Program-made: the position numbers and the translations under genes
The notes under the pieces: generated by a model
The model's database searches: none
The model's input: only the letters and a program-made list of their open reading frames with translations
Told to the model about the DNA's origin: nothing
Shown: positions 20,569-29,488 of the stretch, one piece after another
Layout of the letters: the number at the start of each line of letters is the position of its first letter
Position numbering within the stretch: the first letter of the stretch is position 1
Source: Chondrus crispus
Lineage: Eukaryota; Rhodophyta; Florideophyceae; Gigartinales; Gigartinaceae
Reading direction: 5' to 3'
NCBI RefSeq assembly: GCF_000350225.1
Contig: NW_005179003.1
Location: 32,255 to 96,254, forward strand
DNA length: 64,000 bases

Positions 20569-23445
20569 ATGCCGATACAGGAGGGAGCGCACGTCGAGGC
20601 CTCCGAAGGCCCGACTTTAGGAGTACAAGACACCGGGACAGCCGACGTCCCGGTTAGACGTAACAATGGCGACGGGGGCAACGACGGCCGAGAAGATTCG
20701 GTCGACCCCCTGACTCCCTCGAGCCCAAGGTCGCCGGAGAAGGGTCCGTGTAGTACGGACTCGAATAATCCGGGTGGCGTCACTGATCCGCGGACGCCCC
20801 AAGAAAGGGGGAGAAGGAAACGCAAGAGGGGCCAGCACCGAAATCGAAGGCCCCGGCGGAACGACCCCACCGATAAGGCCGCCCCGAAGGTTGTCGACGG
20901 CGTCATTTGCCTTATGACGTCGAAGATTTACAACGTCCTCGGCTCGATAGCCACAGAGGCAAATGCATTTAAACCCCGCACGATCGCCGTTGATACGTGC
21001 TCGGGGTATAATCTGGTGAGGAAGGCCGACCTTCCCCCCGATTGGACGCGTTACGTCGTGCACGGCGCACCTCTGCCACGATTGGCAGGCGCGAATAGCA
21101 ACCCCCTCAAGCTTTCGGCCGTCGTCCGCCTGGCCGTGCGGTTGAGAAACACGGTGTTCCGAATTCCGTTCGTAGTCGCGGACCAGCTCGCCGTGCCGGT
21201 CCTCCTCGGCACGGCCTTCATCAATACGCACGTGCGATGTATCGAAATCGAAGCTCAACGAATGGAGCTACGCCAAGGCGGTTCCGTCGGCATCGTCGAC
21301 GGAAAGGGGGAGTCGACTCCCCCTACCAGGCGACACGGGCGACACACGGGTCGGCCAGACGTACGCGAGGAGGCCCCGCAAGCGATCCGAATCGCCCGCT
21401 GGGTTACCATCCCCGCGATGTCACAAGCCCGCGTGCGTGTGACAACCGCGGGGAGGGGCCTCGTGTTCCTGGAACCCAAGCCCTCACTCCAACACCGACA
21501 TGGAGTGAGGCTGACGAATGGCGTCGCGGAGGTCCTACCGAATCAGACCTTCGACTTCATCGTCGCGAATTTCTCACGACGAGAAAGGCGGCTTCCGAAG
21601 CACACCGTCGTGGGATACGCGAAGCGCAACCCCCTCGCGATTCTCACTTCCGAACGTAAGGTCGCCGAGTGGATCGCGCACGCGCTACACCTGACCGACG
21701 TGACCGATCCAGTCGGTGGGGTAGGAGTTGGCCGATCCAACTCCGACGATAAGACCACCGCCGGGGGCAGGGGGGTCGACCCGGACGAACGGTCGCCTTT
21801 ATGCCAACCGACGGCGAAGGGTACTGTACTCCCTCAGCAAAAGGATCCCGAAAATCCACCGATGGATTGGGAAAAAGAGATCGACCTGTCATACATCGAC
21901 GATGACAAGCTCCGTGGCCACGTACTCGAGATGCTCCGTAAGCACTCGAGTCTGTGGAGCGGTGCGCTTGGAACGATCCAAGCCACGGAGCACCGCATTC
22001 CCCTCGAACCGGGAACCAAACCGATTCGTTCTATGCCCTATTGGAAGGGCCCGGCCATGCGCGAAATGGTCGCGAAGGAGGTCAACAAGATGTTGAACGC
22101 AGGGGTTATCGAACCCGCGAGCACCGAGTGGGCGTCCCCCGTGGTGCTCGTACCGAAGAAAGACGGCTCTCTTCGGTTCTGCGTGGACTACCGGCGTCTC
22201 AACGCGAAGACCGCAGCAGATTCGTATCCGCTGCCACGGATGGACGACTGCATCGACTCGTTAGGAGATGCAACCGTCTTCACCACGTTGGACTGCAATT
22301 ACGGTTATTGGCAGATCCCGGTCGCTCCGGAAGACCGGGATAAGACCACGTTTACGACGCACATGGGCACGTTTCGCCACTTGCGCATGCCGTTTGGACT
22401 CAAAGGGGCACCGGCCACCTTCCAACGTGCGCTCGACATAATACTCTCCGGAGTCCGCTGGCAAATATGCTTCGTCTATCTCGAAGACGTGATCGTGTTC
22501 TCCCGTACGCACGGAGAACACGCGAGGAATCTCGATACCGTCTTGAGCTTACAGCGGAGTTCCGGTATCTCCCTTAAACTCAAGAAGTGCAGCTTCTTCC
22601 GACCGAAGGTGCACTACCTGGGGCACGTCATCTCCCCAGGCAAATTGAGCGTGGCCGATACGGCGGCCGACGCTTTCAAGACGTTCACGTTCCCGAGGAC
22701 GTTGACGCAAGTGCGCTCGTTCCTCGGGGCGTGTAACGTATACCGCCGATTCGGTAAGGGGTTCGCTAAGATTGCGCGTTCTCTGACCGACATGACGCGC
22801 AAGGATTCGGATCCCGATTTCTATGACCCCACGGAGCTGCAACTTCAGGCGTTCGAGAACCTTAAGAAGTGCATGATCGCTCCGCCGATCCTCGCGTTGC
22901 CCCGGCACGGTCGTCCGTACATAATAGACACCGACGCGAGTGCCTACCAACTCGGCTGCACCTTACTTCTGGAGCACAAAGAGCCGAACGACTGGCGCCC
23001 CGTGTGGTATTGGTCGTACTCACTGTCGGATAGTGAGCGCAACTACAGCGCTACCGAACGCGAGTGCTTCGCCGTAGTGTGGGCCGTCCGCACACTACGG
23101 CCGTACGTAGAAGGCACGAAGTTCACCGTACGGACGGCCCATGACGCCCTCCGATGGCTCATGTCCCTCACCGAGAGTTCCGAAAGACTCACCCGGTGGC
23201 GGTTACGTCTGGCTGAATACGATTTCACCATTCAGTACCGCCCCGGACGCGTGCATCAGGTGCCCGATGCCCTGTCAAGACTCGTGTCGCCGAAGGTCGC
23301 TGATGACCCTCGCCCCACCGTAGAGGTGGATGACGACATCCCCACTTTCGACGAGGGCAAGACAGTTCGAGACGTATCGAACGAGCTCGCGGACCACGCT
23401 TATACCACGAGCTGTGATCATCAGGCCGTACATGTCTCTTCGTAA
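20569..23445 (+). CDS. Element B pol: protease, reverse transcriptase, RNase H
   Basis: A 958-codon open frame starts at ATG 20569 with a basic linker. The order is protease, RT and RNase H, aligning throughout with element A. Three enzymatic cores carry changes at invariant residues. The protease triad is DTC rather than DTG (AVDTCSGYN, Cys codon at 20998-21000). The RT box is YLED rather than YLDD (Glu codon at 22483-22485). The third RNase H acidic position is TAH rather than TDH (23137-23139). The other RNase H residues DTDAS and ATERECFA are kept. The frame is lost by a shift near 23440. It reads well as protein but should be catalytically impaired. Confidence 0.9.
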   Translation: MPIQEGAHVEASEGPTLGVQDTGTADVPVRRNNGDGGNDGREDSVDPLTPSSPRSPEKGPCSTDSNNPGGVTDPRTPQERGRRKRKRGQHRNRRPRRNDPTDKAAPKVVDGVICLMTSKIYNVLGSIATEANAFKPRTIAVDTCSGYNLVRKADLPPDWTRYVVHGAPLPRLAGANSNPLKLSAVVRLAVRLRNTVFRIPFVVADQLAVPVLLGTAFINTHVRCIEIEAQRMELRQGGSVGIVDGKGESTPPTRRHGRHTGRPDVREEAPQAIRIARWVTIPAMSQARVRVTTAGRGLVFLEPKPSLQHRHGVRLTNGVAEVLPNQTFDFIVANFSRRERRLPKHTVVGYAKRNPLAILTSERKVAEWIAHALHLTDVTDPVGGVGVGRSNSDDKTTAGGRGVDPDERSPLCQPTAKGTVLPQQKDPENPPMDWEKEIDLSYIDDDKLRGHVLEMLRKHSSLWSGALGTIQATEHRIPLEPGTKPIRSMPYWKGPAMREMVAKEVNKMLNAGVIEPASTEWASPVVLVPKKDGSLRFCVDYRRLNAKTAADSYPLPRMDDCIDSLGDATVFTTLDCNYGYWQIPVAPEDRDKTTFTTHMGTFRHLRMPFGLKGAPATFQRALDIILSGVRWQICFVYLEDVIVFSRTHGEHARNLDTVLSLQRSSGISLKLKKCSFFRPKVHYLGHVISPGKLSVADTAADAFKTFTFPRTLTQVRSFLGACNVYRRFGKGFAKIARSLTDMTRKDSDPDFYDPTELQLQAFENLKKCMIAPPILALPRHGRPYIIDTDASAYQLGCTLLLEHKEPNDWRPVWYWSYSLSDSERNYSATERECFAVVWAVRTLRPYVEGTKFTVRTAHDALRWLMSLTESSERLTRWRLRLAEYDFTIQYRPGRVHQVPDALSRLVSPKVADDPRPTVEVDDDIPTFDEGKTVRDVSNELADHAYTTSCDHQAVHVSS

Positions 23446-24713
23446 CGACACGGAAGCAAGCCGAAGCCCGAACCAGGTCGCGCGTACGGACGCGCGACGA
23501 ACTGCGAGGCGACGACGAAGCCCCCGCTCTCCAAGGACCCACTTCGTTTTCGGAGGAGAACGACGAGTTCGACGCCGCCGACATACAGCGCGACGAAGAC
23601 CCTGAGGCTGGCGCGCTCGACTCCCCGGTCGCCCCACCGCAGGATGACCTTCCGGCCCCTCTTACGATAGAGGAGATAGCCGAGGAGCAACGCGTGGATG
23701 ACTTCTGCCAAACCGTTTTGGCACGACAGTCAGAGTCCCGGGACTCCGCGTTCTTCGAGGACCACTAAGGGGTGCTCAAACGGAGACACCCCTTCGACCC
23801 TGATATCGTTCAAGTGGTCGTGCCTCGGACGCTCCGCGCCAGACTCCTTCGCCTGTGCCACAACCCGGCCATCGCGGGGCACCCGGGCCAGAACCGTATG
23901 TACTACGCACTTCGACGCCAGTACTACTGGCCCCACCTGGCTGCAGACGTCGCAGCCACGGTGCGAGGGTGTCGAACCTGCGCGATGAACCGGGTCAAGC
24001 TGAGGAAACATCTCAACCGATTGAGGTTGTTTCCAGCTACGAGGCCCCTCGAGAGCCTCGCCATCGACATCTTCGGGCCGCTCCCCAAGACGAAGACAGG
24101 AAAACGGTTCCTGCTCGTGATTACGGACCGCTTCAGTAAGCTGACGCAAGTCGTTGCGCTCCGCACGATAACCGCATACACCGTCGCAGTTGCGTTCTTC
24201 GAATCGTGGGTGTTTAAGTACGGCGTCCCGCGCACGTTGCTGTCGGAAAACGGACCGCAGTTTAACGCCAAGTTCTTCCACAGCACGTGCCGTGTTCTGG
24301 GGATTACTAATATGTACCCATCGGCGTACCATCCCCAGACGAACGGGCAAGTAGAGCGATACAACCGAACGATCGCTGCCATGCTACGCAACTACGTAGG
24401 CGAGCATCAAGATGACTGGGACGTGTACGTGGGGCCGCTTACGTATGCGTATAACTCCCACGTACACCGCACAACCGGCACGACGCCGTTCGAGCTCGTG
24501 CTCAGCAGGCCACCGTCGGAGTTCTCGCTTCGACGAGCTGAAGGTGACGCGCCCCCTGCCGACAGAGGGAACGAACGCGCCGAGTTCCTCAAGACCTTGG
24601 ACTCGACAATCCAGAAGGCGTACGGGAGCCTGCGTCGGACGCAGGCTCGCTACAAGCGCGACCTCGATAAGCGCATACGCCGGATCAATTCGAGACTCAT
24701 TCCCGGAGAGTAA
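23446..24713 (+). pseudogene. Element B pol: integrase
   Basis: After the frameshift the reading continues in another frame through a linker nearly identical to that in the copy at 63.0-64.0 kb. A TAA interrupts it at about 23766 (EDH-stop-GVL; the other copy has glutamine). The zinc finger HHCC is intact (LCHNPAIAGHPG, CRTC). The integrase core has D (AIDIFG) and E (QVERYN), but the second catalytic Asp is Glu (LLSENGPQF, codon 24246-24248). The other copy has LLSDNGPQF. A TAA at 24711 ends the frame. Confidence 0.85.
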
Positions 24714-25151
24714 GTATACTTTAACCCCACCGAAGGGGGGAGGACATCGAACAAGCTCGCGTCCCCGGCGGTTGGACCCTACCGTGTCCTCGCGAACGAC
24801 AGCCGAACCATCACGATCGATCGTGATGGGGTCACTGAGCGGGTCTCCGCAGATCGCTGCGTGTACGCGCCACCGCCGACGGACGCGCCACGGGGGAGCA
24901 CAACAACCCCAGCTGACCTTGCCGACAAGGTCAGAGAGGGAACATAGTACGCTGTCGAGCGACTACTGAAGCACCGAGATATGGAAGACGGAACTATCGA
25001 GTTCCTCATCAAGTGGGCGGATTACGACATGCCCACCTGGACTGCGCGGACTCACGTCCCGGAGGAGTTGGTGTCTCGTTACGCCCAACGCCTGCGGAGA
25101 CGCACCGGCATGGACCTCAACTCAAACGTGAACGCGGACGTTGACGCTTGA
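24714..25151 (+). pseudogene. Element B pol C-terminus with chromodomain
   Basis: Directly in phase after the TAA at 24711 the translation continues with a GPY/F-like segment (SPAVGPYRVL). It is interrupted by a TAG at 24945-24947, then reads a chromodomain (YAVERLLKHRDME, FLIKWADYD, PTWTAR). It ends at a TGA near 25150. The chromodomain is more diverged than that of element A but in the same place. Confidence 0.75.
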
Positions 25152-25970
25152 GGAGGGGGCCCTCAACCGCTCCTTCACGGATTAAAACGTCAGGCTGCAC
25201 GAGCAGACCGGAAAGAGAGGCGTGGAAGGACAGCTGCTCTCATCGGAGGGTCACGCGATCGGAAGACGCCCGACGTCAAGACGCATTGACGAACAGAGCC
25301 AGTGCCAGAGGGCGCGACGACGCCGGCACGCAACCACAAGCGCTGGCGCTCTGTTACGATTAATCTCTACTCGCCCCCGGTTAGAGACAGGGGGTAGCAT
25401 ACGAAAGCAGAAGTGTCCCGAGGAGATCCCAGCTCTTACGAGAGCCCACGAAGACGTCGAGACCTATCGGCACCCGAAATACAGGACAGGGATCGCCACC
25501 GCAGCCGGCAAGAGGCAGAGAAGAGAGGGCAGTACGTGCGGCCTTACCGAAGTCGACCCTCAAACCGACGAGGAGAACGAAAAGGGAAACGGCTCTCTGA
25601 GCCGTAAGGAAGGCGACCCCCTCATTTCGATAAGGGGCACACGGCTCGCTGCACAGACGCGAACAGACAGATCTTCAGGAGGAGCGATCTCGCCCGAAGC
25701 CCGTAGGAGGCACGAGAGCCAGCGGAGATGGCACAGAGGAAAGACAAGGATGTATTCACAACCTCGGTGCCGATTGAATACGGGGACGAACCCCGACGAG
25801 CGAGTGTTACGTCGTCACAAGCACTCTACAGGTGGGAGACGCGCGCGGATCGCGAAGTCTGCGTCTACGCACAAGGACACTCCCATCAGGAAGAGCGCCG
25901 GAAAAAGTCCTCGGGGAGCGCCGCGGGCCGAGCTTGCGAGGCCCAGGCGCTTCCACGCGGACTTCATTTG
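25152..25970. other. 3' region of element B, no gene recognised
   Basis: Open frames such as 25222-26061 are rich in Arg/Ser/Thr without any domain, and they overlap repeat DNA. In the nested model this is the pol-proximal part of the region between pol and the antisense ORF of element B. Confidence 0.4.
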
Positions 25971-26195
25971 CAAAAATTTGGAATCAAAAATTTTGTCAAA
26001 TTTTACAGCAAGGACGATGTCGTACGACACCCCTCGCCGGTCTGTGATCAGTGCCCACTGATCACAGACCCACTGATCACAGGGCCAAAAAATTTGGAAT
26101 CTAAAATTTTGTCAAATTTTACAGCAAGGACGATGTCGTCCGACACCCCTCGCCGGTCTGTGATCAGTTACCACTGATCACAGACGCACTGATCA
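25971..26195. repeat. Tandem ~112-bp repeat with long perfect hairpins
   Basis: Two copies (about 25971-26083 and 26085-26195) share an AAATTTTGTCAAATTTTACA stretch followed by a dyad. The first dyad, 26039-26070, has 15-bp perfect arms (GGTCTGTGATCAGTG and its complement) with a CC spacer. The second has 13-bp arms. The word CTGATCACAG recurs downstream of each dyad. It lies just before the AT-rich insert. Confidence 0.8.
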
Positions 26196-26340
26196 CAGTG
26201 GGGCCGTGGGCGCGCCGGATACTTCACGGGACGACGGGAATGACAGGCAACCGCGCTACCCACGACCCACGAGCGCTCTTACTTCGCTCCCGCCTCCAAG
26301 AAGACCAGACCCTTCGGGGCACACAGCAGGGGCATCTTCC

Positions 26341-27159
26341 TGATAATTAGAACAAAAATAGTAATTTGGGCGGTTTCATACAGTATTGTGAAGGCATAAT
26401 ATTAGTGTTCAGATCATCTGTAATAATGTGTTCGAATTTCTGCGGTATTTTTTAACGTGTTGGAACAATGCGTGTTATTGGTTTGTTCGCGCTATTCCTT
26501 CATCTACATGCACTGAAACTCCTGCAATATGTGTTGCTGCTGATTAGCGACCTGTAGTGGTAAATATGCATAATCACCTCATGATACTGTGGAGCCATGA
26601 AACAGTGCTATTACCACTGTCCCGTTGGCTGCAACAGTGTTTCATGTCGATTGATTTTTATTGTTCTGCACGTTACGCTCAGTGTTGACTTTTACTATGA
26701 CTGAGAGTGACATCGGCGCATTTGTATTGCTCCATCTAACGATAAGAACGTATCTGGTGGATCGCTCTTCGATGCCATTTATTGTTTCGCAACAACGTTT
26801 CATCAGATTTTTTCGCGACAAACTGCTTGGTGACGCACCTACATTGAGCATTTGCCTAATATGGTGAACGTTGTTGTGCCTCACAGCTCTTCATAGGATT
26901 GATTTGTCATATGCAAAACGCAGAATACTGTTTCGACACTTCTGCAGCTTCTGACAACCACCAAGTGGCTTTCAGAAACATCCCTAGATATTGCAGCACT
27001 GAGCAGTTGTCTGCACCACGATATTCGTCTGTCGACATACCCACCACCACTATTGCACATCTCCAAAGGGCACTTTCCGAGGCTCGTGACAGTCCGGCAC
27101 GACCGCTATCCGTACAGAATGAGCCCCAGCCTCTTCGTAAACACCGTAATTCATCGCTA
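26341..27159. other. AT-rich left part of the nested insert, no gene recognised
   Basis: Composition changes abruptly near 26341 from GC-rich retroelement DNA to AT-rich DNA. I see only short frames on either strand and no clear terminal inverted repeat or target duplication at this edge. This change is my estimate of the left border of the insert that carries the three-gene cassette. Confidence 0.45.
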
Positions 27160-28461
27160 TTAGATTCCCATCAATGCCCTTGTGTAGAATCTCCCAGACG
27201 GGCTTACTAAGCCGCGTGGTGATAGAACTAGCCCAGACTGGTGTGCAACAGCTAGGAAGAGCGTGCATGCCGTCAGCACTGAAGCTCGGTTTGCGAATTC
27301 AGTATTTGATACTGTTGTAGTACTGCTTACTAAACTTAGCACTTCACAGAACGTTCGCCGCCAGTATCGCATCCTGGAGGCGCAAGAGATATTATTTGAG
27401 TTCTCAGCGACGTGGTTCATCATCGTTGACGTTGTTCTGGAACCAAAAGAACATAGAAACCCCAGCGTAGTCAAACCAGTTCCGTACGCCCCGATAAGTT
27501 TGTAAGACGAGAGTAGTGCGATAGCAACCAGCAAGGCCTGGAGCGCTGTAACAATTAAACCATTAGTAATTGCTTGGATAATAGCCTTTGACAAATTGCC
27601 ACTCTGGACAAATGCGGTAACTTTAGCGGTAGGGAGAGCAGTCGCTGATGTGAAATGATCACAAGTGATTCTAGTCATAGTGGCCGCCAAAAGCACTCCC
27701 AAAATGAGACATCCAAACAAGCGCCACGACGTCGAGTTTGCATTTCCAAGACTCCTTCTTGACACGGTCATCGGCCGATAATGATCCATTTTCAGTACAC
27801 CTCCTTGTGGCACCGGGACGGGATTCACCTCCTCGCCGCCCGAAAAGTTCAAATACTTCTCTCCGCACTGTCCACTGGAGCCGTCGAGTGCCATTCTCTG
27901 GACTTTCACCTTTCCAAGCCCTTGGTAACTCTGAAATTCTGACAGTGGGCCGAAGAAACCAAAGCATAAAGCAGCTGACGCAGCAATAAACAGGACATAT
28001 CCGATGACGTAGTTGCGCCGCATCGTTATCCGTACGCCACGAATAACACAGAGTGCCTAACTTTCGTATGAAACAGCATACTTTCCATACAGCGGATAAA
28101 CAGTGCAAACAAGTGATACGAGAATACCGATGGCAACGATAACAAAAGGAAGGGCAACAAACGCCGAGTTGGATCCCCACGTCCTCAGATCGTGATATTT
28201 CATGTACAGATTATCCTCTTTGCATATGTACGTTGCGTAGGACAATCTTTGGGGATATCCAAAGGGCCCACAGACCTGGTCGACGTAGAGATGATTAAAT
28301 ACGCACATAGCGAGCGAGTTGCAATAAAAGAAGGGAAGGCTTGTCTCAAGAATGGCAGTACCAGCCACGGCGCTGGCGATAGAAGCGAAGGTATCACTTG
28401 CCGTACCCACAATGGCGCCGAGTCCGGAGCTTGCATATGCAGCGATGAGGTGAGCATCTTG
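27160..28461 (-). pseudogene. H+-translocating pyrophosphatase-like fragment, catalytic motifs degenerate
   Basis: Two in-phase minus frames (up to 28461 ending 28057, and 28023-27160) encode a multi-helix membrane protein. Its segment order matches the central-C-terminal part of membrane pyrophosphatases: a GTASDTFASIASAV helix, an RLFGCLILGVLLAATMT helix where the family has its G-rich helix before TEYYTS, a GAYGTGLTTLGFLCSFGSRT segment where the family reads AMYGIAxAALGMLST, and a NTEFANRASVL segment where it reads GNTTAAIGKGFAIGSA. The family's DAYGPISDNAGG Asp/Asn motif reads NHVAENSNN here, and the N-terminal pyrophosphate-binding motifs are missing. One in-frame stop lies near 28057. 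It is a decayed or strongly divergent copy; assignment rests on pattern. Confidence 0.5.
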
Positions 28462-29488
28462 GTGAGAAGTTAGATCGCAGGCGTATCGGCGGAACAGAAG
28501 AATCGCGGTGGAAATGCTAGAAAAACTCTATGCTGTGGATCAAGTCAGATTGAAGGGCGTGGTCGGGGTCTAGGTCGAGGTCGGGGTCGGGATCTGGGTC
28601 GGGGGGCTGTGTGCAGGGCGGGTGGGACTGAGACTGGGGATATGCCAGCTCGACGGATCGATTGGGCATCGATTGGGCATCTTCGATTCAGCCGCGGCAG
28701 AGGGCGAAGCGCGGAGGGAGGAAGGAAGCGTGCAATTCAAATCCATGTACAAATTGGACGTTGTCAGTAAGAAGTGAGCGGGCTCTGTCACCTTTGGGAG
28801 GGGTGGAGGTGGATAGAGCGGCTATGGTCCAGAGGCTCGGCGTTGAAGAAAAGATTGATGTCGGGGGAGATGGCATCTTCCTTGACGCGGATCAACCAGA
28901 TATGCGCACCCAGAGCGCGACAGCAGCCGCCGCGTCGCCTCGCTGTCTTTTAGCAGAGCTTGATGCACATCCAGGGTCCCGGAAGGTATTTGCGAAGCGC
29001 CGGTTGGTATGGCGGCGCGCGCCAAGCGCGTGGTGTAGCGCACCGCGCGGCACGGGACCGAGCGCGACCGCCGCGCTAGCGACAGCGGGCGATGCACAAA
29101 AAAATTATCTTAATGATCCGAAAATGGTTCCATTAAATAATCAAATTGAGTATGCCACCGCACACGAGGTGGGACGGTGATGCCCGCAGCCTCAATCGGA
29201 GGAGCGGGGGCGTGGAGCAGGCATACACTCTCAAAACACTCCTGAGTTTTAGAAAAAATTACCATTTACCACTGTATTCCCCAGAAATTACTCGACATGA
29301 TTCTTCTAGGGGAAAGTTCAGCAGATGCAAACGGAACTCAACTTGCCACCCATCCCCGGTTCCACACCGAACATTCCCCAAACGACCTCTGGGTTGAGCC
29401 AGGGCGCTTTACCGAGAGCACCCATTTCGAAGCCACCAACAACAAAAAGCGAGCTCCGAACTGTCGTCAACGGGTTTCCCGCGGTTCT
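28462..29488. other. Intergenic stretch with GGTCGG simple repeat
   Basis: A (GGTCGG)n-like run lies at about 28556-28603, followed by GC-rich DNA to about 29100. The open frames on both strands are short and compositional. The last 300 bp before 29489 are the downstream flank of the A1 gene. No gene is recognised. Confidence 0.4.

Noticed and set aside
8001..24947. Alternative nuclear genetic code, because several ORFs are interrupted by single in-phase stops
   Set aside because: All three stop codons occur at unrelated residues (Trp, Gln, others), frameshifts accompany them, and intact ORFs such as B1, A1 and the DUF7869-like gene avoid all three stops internally. Decay is simpler.
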